From Bathymodiolus brooksi (taxonomy: Eukaryota > Mollusca > Bivalvia > Mytilida > Modiolidae): a DNA stretch of 64,000 nt. Made by a program: the position numbers and the translations under genes. Below, one piece after another: positions 12,536 through 24,250 of the stretch. The DNA lies in assembly GCA_963680875.1 (NCBI GenBank), contig OY804589.1, forward strand, positions 30,420,962-30,484,961, given 5' to 3'. Under the pieces are notes generated by a model, which did no database searches, was not told where the DNA came from, and worked only from the letters and a program-made list of their open reading frames with translations. Position 1 is the first letter of the stretch. Every line of letters starts with the position of its first letter.

Positions 12536-12881
12536 TTTTTTTCTTTGGCATGTATATATATATTTATATATAATGTGTAATTCTCTTCTTTTAAATGACG
12601 GTGATCTAGTGAATTTAGATCAAACAATATTAATAATTTGAATTACTTAGCAATTTTCCTATTTTTGCTTTCTTAAAATTCCATCCATACAAGATCGATG
12701 GAAAAAGTTTCCTTTGCATCTTGTATATACATGTATTTTCTTTCCCTTATGTTTTTCACTCGATACCTACAGTGCGATCATTTGAAGTTTATTTTCATGT
12801 TTTTCCTGTATTATGACTGTTGTCTACATGTACTAATAAAGCAACCCAATTTTTCTTATGTAATGTTGTTTATTTTTGATA

Positions 12882-15800
12882 ATGGGTAATGATATTGTAG
12901 CACATATAATTGTAATTGGGTTGTTTTATCATAAAATAGGTATGGCTTGTTGTAGAAAAGTTAAACTGATTGTATCTTTCGATTTATATGACATTTTACA
13001 TTGGTTAATATTATATGTACATGCCTTATGTAGGACTGCGTTGACCAGGTTCAGATCTACATACTCTGTTATCTCATTTAACTTGCTTCTCATCAGCTTA
13101 TTGTTATTATCTGGCGATGTTGAAATAAACCCTGGCCCAGGAGGCACATCCAATATTGCGAATGAAAATATATTGTCCATCTTCCATTGCAACATTAGAA
13201 GTCTCAGAAATAAACTTAATTATATAGCTGATATTATCGAAGAGTTCGATATTGTATTTTTTACTGAGACCCATCTAGATAATCAAGTATTAGACAGCGA
13301 TATTATTATCGAGGGTTTTGAAACACCAAGTAGGAAAAATAGGGATTCAAGAGGGGGTGGACTTATTACGTATCATAAAAGTTGTGTAAATTTGACTAGG
13401 AGGTTGGATTTAGAACATGAACATGTTGAAAGTATGTGGTACGAGTTTAAGACAAAATTACATAATATTTTAATAAATATAAATAACAGATCTGAGAGAA
13501 AATCTCATATTTATTACTGGCAATATTTTGAGCATATGCTTAAGCAGGCTCATGATGAGAATAATAATATTATCTGTTTGGGATATATGAACAAAATATT
13601 TCTTGGTAATCTTCTTCATAACATTAATGACATTCTTGTCATCAACGGATTAGTTAATATAATAAATAAACCTACACATTTCGACGCACGATCAAGTAAC
13701 ACGTCTCTATTGGACCCAATTTTAATTACCGATTCAATACCGGTTATTGATTGTGATACAATACCTATTGACAGGGAAATAAGTGACCATGACGGCACTT
13801 ATGTCAGTATAGACTGTGGCTATTGTAACAGGAAAACCTTTCAGCGTACCATCTGGGATTATAAGAGGGGGGACTATTTACTTATGAAAAACAAAATAAT
13901 TGAAACAGACTGGGAAAACGTGATTGATGCAGAAATTGATATTAACTCGGCATGTTCAAACTTTACTAAAACATTTCTTAATATAGCAACAACGTGCATT
14001 CCTACAAGGGAGGTAACTATTCGTAGTGATGATAAAGTTTGGTTCGATTCGGATTTACGGCGTGAATCGCGTAAACGCGACAGACTACGGCAAATATTTT
14101 TTAGGACGAAAACGGAAACAGCCGAAAAAGTTAACACACAAAGAAACAAATTTAATAACTTAAAGAAACAGGCGAAACAACGGTTTTACGATAATATTAA
14201 CGAAAATCTTGATGATCTCAAAACAGTAAATAGCAAAATGTATTGGAAAACAATTCACATGTTACTTAAAAATGACCGCTCTACGAACGAGTTACCTCCA
14301 CTTCATGATCCATTCAATAATTTTAATTTGGCATATGATGCCACTCAGAAATCCAATGTTTTGAACAAATATTTTTGCTCGATTACCAAGTTGAACGACG
14401 ATGATGCTGTCTTGCCAGATTTTCATGACAGATGTGAAAATATTATATCCCAAGTTATCGTTACTGAACAAGAAGTAATCGATATGTTATGTACTCTTAA
14501 TGCTAATAAAGCTGTTGGTCCCGATAGAATTAGTAATAGGATGTTGGTGTCTGTAAAGGAGGAGATATCGAAACCATTGTGTAGTTTATTTAATAAATCC
14601 TTACGTGAAAAAGTATTTCCATCGGACTGGAAAATCGCCCCATGTAATCCCTTTGTTTAAAAATGGGGACAAATCTTTACCGTCTAACAATAGACCTATT
14701 TCTTTACTTTCTTGTGTAAGTAAGGTGCTGGAAAAAATAATTTTCAAGCATGTGTTTAATCACCTACTTGAAAATAAACTATTATACAAGTTCCAGTCGG
14801 GATTTATACCAGGTCACTCTACAAGTCACCAACTAATAGAGTTGTATCATACAATATTACTTGCATTAGAGGCAAAACAAGTGACCAGCGTTACATTTGC
14901 AGATATAAGCAAAGCATTTGATACAGTTTGGGTAAAAGCACTTGTATATAAACTTGGCAAATATGGTATTAAAGGTGATCTGCTTTGTTGGTTAAAAAAG
15001 TTATTTTTCTAACCGTACTCAAAGGGTTATGATAAAAGATGCTTTATCCGGGATTGGTCATTTGCATGCGGGTGTGCCTCAGGGGTCAGTATTGGGTCTT
15101 CATAAACGATATTACTGATGAGATAGTAGGTCTAGGTCGTCTTTTTGCTGATGACACGTCTATTGGACATATAGCACAAGATGAAAGCACACTAAGAAAT
15201 ATGATTAATACAGATCTGAATCACCTGAAAAAATGGTCAAACAGGTGGTTATTAAAGTTTAATCCCACCAAAACTGAAATTATTATTTTTAATGTCAACG
15301 GGGTTGAATGTAATTTAACATTTAATTTTGACCAAACAACTATTGATCCAGTACATACACACAAACATTTAGGGATTGTATTCAGCAGCGACTGTAAGTG
15401 GACTAAGCACATAGACAAATTAATTGAATCAGCTTCGAAACAACTTAATGTACTCAGAAAATTAAAATACCGTCTTAACAGAAATTACTTAGAAAAAATG
15501 TATTTAACATTTATTAGACCTGTATTGGAATATGCATCTGAAGTGTGGGATAATTGTGGACAAACAAATTCGGACAGATTAGAAAAAGTACAACTTGAAG
15601 CTGCGCGTATTGTTACGGGATTACCATCGTTTACCAGTATACATTCTATTTATATCGAGACGGGGTGGGAAAAGTTGAAAACTAGATGGGAGGTAAGAAA
15701 ATTGGTGCTATTTTATAAAACGTCAACGGTCAAGTACCTGATTATTTAACAGAATTAGTACCACCTACAGTCGCTGACACTAATAATTATAATTTAAGGA

Positions 15801-16318
15801 ACAGACTTAATATTTCACAACCATCATGCCGATTATCTACATATCAACAGTCTTATTTTCCCACTACGATTAAATTATGGAACAATCTAGATCTGAACCT
15901 TCGTCAACTGCCGACACTCCCGTCTTTTAAATCCAAATTGCAACAAAAATATTTTCAACTGAAAACTGTACCTTCTTACTTTTCTTTTGGAGACCGATAT
16001 CTTAGTGTATTGCATGCTAGGCTTAGAAATAAATGTAGTTCTCTGAACAGCGATTTATTTAAATCGAAGTTGGTGCCCAGTGCTTCTTGTTCATGTGGAT
16101 ATAAAAACGAATGTTCCGAGCATTTTCTATTATATTGTAATAAATTCAATTTACTTAGAAATAACATGATCATTGAATTAAATATGCTTGAAATGGGGGG
16201 TCTACCGGTAAATATCGATATTTTGTTATTTGGAAATGATGACCTGTCTGTAGAAATAAACACGTTTATATTTTCATGTGTACAAAAATACATAAAAGAT
16301 ACACGGCGTTTCGCTTGA
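12882..16318 (+). pseudogene. LINE-B polyprotein: 2A-like peptide, endonuclease, reverse transcriptase (broken)
   Basis: The first ATG is 12882. A hydrophobic N-terminus (about residues 8-76) ends in a 2A-like motif, SGDVEINPGPG (13110-13142). The endonuclease follows: HCNIRSLRNKL, FFTETHLD, GGGLITYHK and SDHDGTY. The expected GDFN motif reads GYMN, so a catalytic Asp is lost. The RT has NRPISLLSCVSKVLEK, QSGFIPGHSTSHQL, FADISKAFDTVW, AGVPQGSVLG and FADD. The C-terminal knuckle is CSCGYKNECSEHFLLYC. Breaks are +1 in the C-run 14638-14641, +1 in the A-run near 14994-15000, a short deletion after SVLG near 15090-15100 that removes the usual PLLF, and -1 near 15720. It cannot be active as written. 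It resembles CR1-like elements. Confidence 0.9.
13116..13139 (+). promoter_or_regulatory. 2A-like ribosome-skipping motif (DVEINPGP)
   Basis: The codons GAT GTT GAA ATA AAC CCT GGC CCA encode the canonical D-x-E-x-N-P-G-P signature after LLLLSG. In viruses and some non-LTR elements this motif makes the ribosome skip the Gly-Pro bond, releasing the N-terminal hydrophobic piece. Activity is inferred from the motif only. Confidence 0.85.
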
Positions 16319-16868
16319 ACTAACAAGTCAACATGTATAACGTTATTGACAATTGTCAACAGTATGTACTTCTACATGTATGTATATTCTTTTCTTGGTC
16401 GCGCTGTGGGGTATTGATTGATTGACGTGTCAAAGGTCGATGAAATATACATGTGTTATTCAGTTCAAATTGTACTTACCTATGCAAGATCTCCATGAAT
16501 TAATTAAATCCCAACATATAAACTATGTCTAATCGTAATACGATCCAAGTATGCAACACACATACACCACGTGTTTAAAAATGGTCTTTGAGGTGTGCTC
16601 GACTTGCCATATATTATACCTTAGCACACAGTATGTTTCATCGACCTTTGAAATTTGCATTTTTCGTTCTATTGTATTTTTTATTTTATTTTTTTTCGTC
16701 TTCATATTCTGAACAAATATGTTATTATTATGTAATTAATGCTGTTCTGATTATATGTAAATTGATGTAACTAGCGGAGAAGACATTTCTAAGTTGTAAA
16801 ACTTGTGTCTGATCCATTTGTTGTTATTATGAACAATAAAATAAGGTTAAATCAGAATATTATACATT

Positions 16869-17100
16869 GTAGTGAATATTTGACAGTGATGTCGATGAGG
16901 ACTTATATTATTAATAAAAATAAGATAACCATAGCCGATTTGTGGCTTCCTGTTTTGGTCCGTTCGTTTCATTGCTCCCAAAACTAAAGTGAAAACTATT
17001 TGGGATTACATTTTTCGGATTTTTTGCGTACCTGATGAAGCTTATTCCATAAGCGCGCCGTGCGCACAAAATATGATAACTACATTTTTATCATTTATAA
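16869..17100 (+). repeat. Displaced 3' flank of unit 1, with the gene's poly(A) signal
   Basis: GTAGTGAATATTTGACAGTG and the AATAAA at 16913-16918 match the 3' flanks of copies 2 (28596-28850; signal 28640-28645) and 3 (63893-64000; signal 63941-63946). LINE-B separates it from the stop codon at 12196 by more than 4.5 kb. Confidence 0.88.
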
Positions 17101-17238
17101 ATATAGTACTTGTGTATAATGAGAACTTATATATAACTTGTGTATAATGAGAACAATATGCTTAAAATACTTACATGTAAATTAAAGGATATCTTACCAA
17201 ACTTGAATGGGGGGGGGGGGCATTTTTGTAATCTGAAA

Positions 17239-17488
17239 TACACGTGTTCAAAGAAATTAGGTTCTATTTTATACACGCGTTCAACGAAAGTAGGTCCTAT
17301 TTATATACACGTGTTCAAAGAAATTAGGTCCTATTTATATACATGTGTTGAAAGAAATTAGGTCCTATTTATATAAACTTGTTCAGAGAAATTAGGTCCT
17401 ATTTCTATACACGTTTCCAAAGAAATTAGGTCCTATTTCTATGCACGTGTTCACAGAAATCAAGTCATATTTCTATACACGTGTTCAA
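17239..17488 (+). repeat. 34-bp minisatellite, about 7 copies
   Basis: The unit is CACGTGTTCAAAGAAATTAG plus GTCCTATTTATATA. It is preceded by a G-run (17209-17220). The same unit forms an array at 31381-31609. There are no spacers, so this is not CRISPR-like. Confidence 0.92.
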
Positions 17489-17985
17489 TCAAGAGTTCAG
17501 TTATTATGAACATTATTCAATCTGGTTGATCTGATAAATAATGAATTTAAATAATAAAAAACGAATCAACTAATCTACTTATATTTATTTATATATATTT
17601 CAAAAGTTTTAAGAGTTCACCATCCTCTGTTCTATGTATGAAGCATTTCCTCTTCTTGTTTATGTGTTACGAGTTTTATCATGACGTTCATTTTCATATC
17701 AGATTAAAAGAAAACAGTATTATTTATCAAAATGTTCAAGTCGTGTAATAAAGTGTTTTCAGATTCAATAGAGATATATGACTGTCTCCCACTTGCATCA
17801 GACGTTTCACAGTGACCATGGCTTATCTCAGTACCGGATATTAACAATAATGCAGCTATGATTATCAACATAAAAACTCAGTGTTATTTTGTACTATCTG
17901 CGTTTTGTGTGTGCTTCCTTGTGTACTGATGTAGTTTAGCTGGTAGATTTTACTGTGTTTTGACGTGGCAAAATACTGTTCATAG
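17489..17985 (-). repeat. Block E1: decayed retroelement segment with a 2A-like relic
   Basis: It is homologous to 30047-30525 and 31960-32445. On the minus strand, near 17860-17808, it reads LLLISGTEISHGHC followed by ETSDAS. That lines up with S-G-D-x-E-I-N-P-G-P with the key residues lost. Stops interrupt the frame. Confidence 0.55.
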
Positions 17986-18024
17986 CGGTGATGTATTGTG
18001 TAAAATAGAAAAATAACACAGCAG

Positions 18025-18682
18025 AAACTAATTGCCCTTCCGAAGCACCTGGATTCACCCCGAATTTTAATGGGGTTTGTATTACTCGATGTTTAATTTT
18101 ATGTGTAATACTTTGTAGATCGTTGTTGTTCTGTTTCTTTTGTCTATTGCGTTGTCTGTCCTTCTTCGATTTACGGAATATGTTTACCCATTTGGTATCT
18201 TCAAACTCTTCTTGTCCCTTTTTCTTTTGACCATTGTGTTGCCTGTCCTTCTTTGATTTACGGATTCTGATTACCTCTTTGGTATCTTAAAATCTTGAAC
18301 ATTAGGAATAACTAACAAAGGACTGGGAGCTATGAGGATCCACCTCAGTTTTGTACCTTAGAGCCTCTCCCTCTTTATCGTAATAAGCTCGTATAAGGAC
18401 AAATGTAATTTCCCCCTGACTGTAGTACTGTGGAAAGAACCCATTCTGCTCCTATAGATATCAAGCGATAGACATATTAGGTTATACGGTATTTAAATAT
18501 CTTTCAGAACAAGAAAAACAAAGGACAGGATAATCTTTTGTAAACACGACGGGTGTAACTAGTGGAACAGTAACTGTTCACTTCCAGAGCAGCTAATTTT
18601 ACCACGGATTATAGTGGTGTTCGTGCTGCTAAGCCTTTAGTTTTTTGGGTAATGTTTTATAGATCACTGTTTGTCCTTTTTA
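18025..18682 (+). mobile_element. Two family C retroelement 3'-end fragments in sense orientation
   Basis: 18025-18300 carries the reverse complement of the family C signature (GTGTAATACTTTGTAGATCG, CTTCTTCGATTTACGGA, GGTATCTTCAAACTCTTCTT). 18545-18682 repeats it and breaks off at GTTTGTCCTTTT, where the next element begins. Confidence 0.6.
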
Positions 18683-21566
18683 TCTCACCTTGCCAATTGC
18701 AATGTGAACTTTTGCCATCACTTGGCGTCCGCCGTCCGTTGTCTGTTGTCCATTAACCTTTCACATTTTAATATTCTCCTCTGAAACTGCTCAGCCAAAT
18801 AAACTAAAACTTGGTAGGAAGCATCTATGGAAGGTCCTCTCTCAAAATTGCATATTTTGTCCTGATCCACTTACAAACATGGCCGCAATAGGCAATTATT
18901 GTTTATGATCGATTGATTTCTAAAAAATATTCTCCTCTGAAACTGCTAAGCCAAATAAATAGTAACTTTTGTAGGAAGCATCTCTTGTGTCTGATTGGCC
19001 GATTGTTTAAAATCTTCTCTGAAATCGCTTGGCAAAATGAACTGAAATTTGATAGGAAGCATCCTTGGAAGGTCTTCTATAAATATTGCTCATTTCGTCC
19101 TCCACAGACAATTCTGACTGGCCGATATTTTTTAAATCTTCTCCTCTGAAACCACCTAGCTAAATTAAGCGAAACATGGTATGAAGCATCTATGGAAGGT
19201 CCTCTATAATGATTGCTGATTTCGTCCCGATCCGCTAACAAACATGGCGGCCACAGGCAATTCTTGTTACTGATTAGTTGATTTCTAAAAAATCTTCTTT
19301 TCTGAAACTGCTAAGCCAAATGAACCGTAACTTAGTAAGAAGAATGTAAGGTCCTCTATAACATGGCCGCCAAATGCATTTCTTGTTTCTGATTGGCTGA
19401 TTTGTAAACAAATATTCTCCTCTGACACCGCTTTCTCAAATGAACTGAAATTTGATCTAAAGCATCCTTGGAAGATTCTCTAGAAAGATTGCTCATTTCG
19501 TCCCGAATCGTTAACAAGCATGGCCACCACAGGCAATAATTGCTTCTGATTGGTCAATTTCTAAAAGTCTTCTCCTCTGAAACGGTTTTGCCAAATGAAC
19601 CCAAAGTTGATGGGAAGCATCTACGTGAGGTCCTCTATAAATAGTGCTTATTTCGTCCTGATCCGTTTAAAACATGGCCACCACAGGCAATTCTTGTTTC
19701 AGATTCATCGATTTCTAATAATCTTCTCTGAAACTGCCTATCCAAAGGAACCGACACTTGGCGGGAAGCATCTATGGCAGATCCTCTATTAAGATCGATA
19801 ATTTCGCCGCAATCTCCGCTCACAAACATGGCTGCCATAGACAGATCTTGTTTCTGGGTGGTCGATTTCCAAAAATATTCTCGGAAACTGCTTAGCCAAA
19901 TGAACCGAAACTTAATGGCAAGCACCTAGGGAAGGTTCTGTACTAAGTTTCCTCAAAGCAGAATGACAGGTGAGCAGCACAGGCTCCGTCCACTGAGTCT
20001 CTAGTTTATATGCACAGTCTGAAGCAGTGCACGAAATAAATGGACAAAAATATGTCAATCACCAAACAGAAGGATTGTCTACAGATTTTATTGGAAAGAA
20101 ATTTACGTATGACCCCAGAGCTACAATCGGTTGATTATTCACAAGTCAAGTAAAATTGGCAGATCCCAGATATCTACGGGATTGCCATTTAACATTTAAG
20201 GGGAAGGGAACATGTTTTTTGGGGTACATGGAAAAGACACCACCCTACCCCTCAAGATAAATTGTCATTTCCTAAGACTTGTAGCATTATAGATCGGGAG
20301 TGAGATTATTCAAAGATATGCAGTTTCATTATCGGCATAAAAAAAATACACACTATGAAATCAAAAACATTTTCTTTGGTCCAACTATAAGATAGAATCA
20401 ACGACAATAATATTGTTTTGATCATTACTTTTCAACATTTGCTAAAACAAGAACCATCGTAAGTGATTGATTCCTGTTTACAAGCGTATATTCTGTATTG
20501 CTTAATATATGTCTATGTTCGTCTGCAAAATATATACATCTTAGTCCCGATAATCATTGATACACGTTTGATTTCTGTTCACGGGAGTAAAAACACAATT
20601 ACTAATATAAAACCTGACTGTGAAATTACAATTTTTTAAGAAATCAATATTGGTAGGAAACGCGAAAATTCTTATTACATCAAGATTATTCAAACATACT
20701 CAATATGTTCATCCTCTAGTTCATGAATAGACCACAATTTTTATGTAATAAGGGTAAAAAATAAGCCAATCCGGTGTTATCGAGATTAGCATTAGTGACC
20801 TTCACATAGCGTTTTGCACCAGAAAAAACAACCAAAGAACACCCGGCAAACATATCATGGTTCGTATAATATCACCGAAGAGCTACATTTTTTTTTGTAT
20901 TTGAAACAAGAACTATCTTTATAAAAAGATGCACGATGAAGCACAAATATCATATTCTTCTACGAACAGTATTTCACTGAAATAACCTAAACATGTTGGT
21001 TTTATAGGATGTGATAAGACATGCAAAACCTTGCATCCTACCTAATGTGCAAGGAATCGTTAATTTATAGCAACAGCGTCCATCTTGGTCGGATGACGGG
21101 ACTGCCAGACAAATTTTGAAAGGGGATCACCAAAAGACTATTTTAGCAAAGCTTGGATCCAATTGGGCCAGTAGTTTCAGAGGAAAAAAAAAATTTCATC
21201 CATCTTTTTCTATTTTTAGCAACAGTTCTTTGGAGGTCTGGATTGTCGGACATAATTTTGAAAGGGGATCATCCAAGGACTGTCTAAGGAAAGTTTAGCT
21301 CCTATTGGCCCAGTAGTTTCCGAGATTAAGATTTTTTAAATTTCAACCCTTTTTTTATTTTTACCAACAGCTGCCATGTTGGTTGGAGGTCGGGACTGGC
21401 GGACCCAATTTTGGAAGGGGATCGCAAATGGACCATTCCACCGAAGCTTTGTCTTAAGTGGCCAAGTGGTTTGAGAGGAGAAGATATTCTAGTAATAGTG
21501 GACGGACGAACGATGATGGATAGTGATGACAAAAGCTCACCTGACCCTTTGGGTCACGTGAGCGAA
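18683..21566 (+). mobile_element. Internally repetitive element with palindromic ends
   Basis: It begins with a degenerate hairpin TCACCTTGCC..GGCAATGTGAAC-like (18686-18712) and TTTTGCCATCACTTGGCGTC. It ends with a hairpin CTCACCTGACCCTTTGGGTC plus ACGTGAGC (21538-21565). Between lie imperfect tandem modules of roughly 150-190 bp with CTCCTCTGAAACTGCT, AAGCATCTATGGAAGGTCCT and AACATGGCCGCC (18770-19950). A second module type has TTTTGAAAGGGGATC and GGCCCAGTAGTTTC (21060-21500). A second end-like GACAGGTGAGCAGCACAGGC lies near 19962-19982, so it may be two adjoining elements. No protein is encoded. I recognise the style from mollusc repeats but have no name for it. Confidence 0.6.
20010..21000. 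other. AT-rich stretch with no gene seen
   Basis: This lies between the two internally repeated halves of the preceding element. There are no open frames of note, no tRNA-like motif and no clear tandem structure. It may be filler between two separate insertions. Confidence 0.5.
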
Positions 21567-21867
21567 AAATGGGGTGCATATTATTTCCTATCCGTGGTAA
21601 GATCTCAACAAATCATTACTTCAACAATAACTTCATAATATGTAATAAATGAAATTGCACTTAAGTCGCTCACCTGAAGATTACATAATACATTGAAAAT
21701 AAAACTTTACGACATATAATACTTTGGTTAAAGAGAATATCGCTTAAATTTAAAGTTTAATACAGATATACCATTAAAAGTAATCATATTATCAGCTGTA
21801 CCCGAACTCTCTTTGGCTCTGTTGGTCGTAGGACGACGGATGCAACCAATCAGCAAACTATTAAATG

Positions 21868-21985
21868 ACTTGCTTATTACAAGTGCTTTAAATCCGACTT
21901 GCTTATTACAAAGTGCTTTAAATCCGACTGGCTTATTGCAAGTGCTTTAAATCCGACTTGCTTATTACAACTGCTTTCAATCGGT
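21868..21985 (+). repeat. 29-bp tandem repeat, 4 copies
   Basis: The unit is CTTGCTTATTACAAGTGCTT plus TAAATCCGA. The last copy is degraded (CTTTCAATCGG). Confidence 0.9.
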
Positions 21986-21989
21986 TTTC

Positions 21990-23810
21990 CGAACTCTTAC
22001 CAAATTTGTATTATTATGCAATCAAAAAGTTGGAAAATATTTTCATCTCTAAAATTGTTAGGCAAAAACGTCGTAGTTACACAAGTAGGTCAAAAGCGAT
22101 CGTATACGACTTCGTCGAAAAAGAGTTGAAAGAAAATATTCAATCAAATTAACTCTATGCAGAAATGTTAACCACGCAATTCTAAGCTCTGTAGCATCGC
22201 ATAAAAATACACAAAAATAAGCAAAATTCAGATCCATGGATGATGTCAAAAATATCAAATAATGTTAGAAAACGTGACACTTAATTACTATCATATACAA
22301 CATCAGGAAGTAAACATTCATATTTGGAGTACTTTAGAGTGTGTAATTTAGAACAACGAGATGTAAAAAGGCAACATAAGTATATTTATATATATATCTG
22401 ACCAAATTGACTAAAAAAAAAACTCTCCTCAAAAATTATGGGAACAACTCAAAAATGTTTTTTTAATATTACGTGTGTTTTGATATAAGATAAGTTTAAA
22501 CAAAAAAAAATGAATTTACATCATATCATATTGTCATCCCCGTGGGAAACATTATACATCGAACAATGGCTTTTGTTGGTATTTAAAATTTAATGATGCA
22601 GAGCCCAGTTTGATCATGTTATAATTCATATTTGATAAGGGTTGACTCCTTTGAAGGGAAGGTTTTTTTTTAATTACTTGGTTTTCCAATACAGGGAAGA
22701 TTTTTTTTTTTTTTATAGTTTCCACGAAAGCAGATTAACAGTATGGTCAGTCTATCAAACAAGAAAGTACTAAATTGATTGCATGTCTTCATTTAAACCG
22801 AAGGTAAATATATGATAATATTCTATATAAAAATACACTACATTATTCTAAATTTGATATTAAAACAGTAGGAATGCCAGCGAGACAGGAGAGTTCCAAA
22901 GTCAATTCTCAGTCACGTGACATTCGCTTCATATTTGATGAAAAATGACGTTCAACCCTTTGTTTAAAATACGTCGTTTTACAATGATAAGTACGCCTGA
23001 AATCAATTAAAATATACGAAAGATGTCAATGGATAAATACAAATTTATTGCATCACTTCATTTTTTATTTATATAGTGTACAAACCATCCAATTTATTTT
23101 GCTAGTAGAAGTAAAATCAATTTCAAAACAAATGTTGAGGTGGTTCTATTTAAGCGAGAAAATTTAATCAAAACAATGTGATGACTTTCTGTATAATACA
23201 TTGCGTGCGGAAATCATCTAGGATCATTGTCAAACCGACAACTAGAGTCAATGTCTTGTGGGATGCAATTGTTCCTCTTAGTGCAACACCTACCACGATC
23301 GATCGACCATTTGCAAAACATCAAAAATCATTGTCTTTCAGAACACATCAGTGGTGTTTCTTAGCATCAGCAATACATGACACACAAGCGTACATCCGAA
23401 AGAGAATATTACATTTGGGAAAGGGGATATTTTTTGTCTTTTTTCTTCTATTAATACTGCATTTTTCGGTTTTAATTGAATTATTTTTATTGCAATATTG
23501 TTTTAGACATTGTGCATTTTGTAATTTAGACTGGGGAATTACTATTTATCATCTTTTAAAAAAAAATCCATCTATGATACTAGACTTGTTGGGTGAAAGT
23601 ACAGGCCATGTACAACAATTAATAAGTTCAATTTAATTTAATTTCAATACAACAGGTACAAGATAATATGAAATTATTTAATAGAAAGAAACACATGTAT
23701 GGAAAAAATAAAAGCATGTAAGCAAAAATTAAATGAATTGAAAAAGATATGAAAATGTTTAATACAAACATGTAGAAAAAAAATATTCTTATTATATCAA
23801 GGCAATTAAA
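21990..23810. other. Unassigned AT-rich region
   Basis: The longest open frame is 23178-23636 (+, 152 codons). It contains a hydrophobic stretch (GIFFVFFLLLILHFSVLIEL) and a small Cys/His cluster (CFRHCAFCNLDWG). It matches nothing I know, and composition drift suggests chance. No repeats were noticed. Confidence 0.45.
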
Positions 23811-23811
23811 A

Positions 23812-23912
23812 AAATTTCCCTCGACTGGATTTGAACTCACACCATTGATACACTGCAGCACCACTCTCTTAACCTTACGTCCAGCGCCCTGGACCACTCT
23901 ACCACGTCTGAA
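23812..23912 (-). repeat. tRNA-Leu/Ser-like short repeat
   Basis: On the minus strand: GTGGTAGAGTGGTCCAGGGC (A-box region), a long variable-arm-like segment, then GTGAGTTCAAATCCAGTCGA (B-box region). Anticodon-loop and acceptor-stem pairing are poor and the copies are dispersed (24105, 34235, 34695), so it is a tRNA-derived repeat and not a functional tRNA gene. Confidence 0.6.
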
Positions 23913-24040
23913 AAAAATAGCCAACGTATGAACCTACGGGATGTTGGATCGGAAACAAGTGTTAACGATTCTGTGCAAACAAACAAAAATAATAAATACA
24001 CGTCTAAAATGCAGCACAACAACATAGCAAAAGATGTTAA

Positions 24041-24099
24041 AATATAACAAAAACAACTATTAGTCTACAAAATAGACTTATAGTTATTTTTGTTATATT
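24041..24099. repeat. 27-bp-arm hairpin between two inverted tRNA-like repeats
   Basis: The left arm 24041-24067 and right arm 24073-24099 pair with two mismatches around a CAAAA loop. It sits between a minus-oriented tRNA-like copy (23812-23912) and a plus-oriented one (24105-24250), so the whole locus is an inverted repeat. Confidence 0.85.
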
Positions 24100-24104
24100 A
24101 TATA

Positions 24105-24250
24105 TAACAAGACTAAGCGATTGGTGATGCAGTGCATCAATGGTGTGAGTTCAAATCCAGTCGAGGGAAGAGTACAAATTTGACAGCTCACAAATCTAAT
24201 TCTAACATTGTTTGGTTTAAATTTCAGACGTATATATATATATATATATA
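24105..24250 (+). repeat. tRNA-like short repeat, 5'-truncated, with tail
   Basis: AAGACTAAGCGATTGGTG..GTGAGTTCAAATCCAGTCGA is followed by TTGACAGCTCA, AACATTGTTTGGTTTAAATT and CAGACG then (TA)n. The same tail follows the copies at 34300 and 34780. Confidence 0.6.

Larger units (their letters stand above)
12283..16853 (+). mobile_element. Full-size 2A-bearing non-LTR retrotransposon (LINE-B)
   Basis: A 15-bp target-site duplication, AGAATATTATACATT, lies at 12268-12282 and 16854-16868. Units 2 and 3 show the uninterrupted site (GTGTACATTGTAGTG near 28590; TTTTACATTGTAGTT near 63890). The element is 4571 bp with a 5' leader of about 600 bp that includes a T-run at 12520-12542. One long broken ORF follows. 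The 3' end is AACAATAAAATAAGG then TTAAATC, with no long poly(A). It landed in the 3' untranslated region of gene copy 1 in the same orientation. Confidence 0.93.

Noticed and set aside
17239..17488. Regular 34-bp repeats resembling a CRISPR array
   Set aside because: Repeats are directly adjacent with no unique spacers, in animal DNA, and the same unit occurs at another locus as a minisatellite.
23178..23636. 152-codon open frame with a small Cys/His cluster
   Set aside because: No splice context, no known domain, and composition like the surrounding AT-rich DNA.
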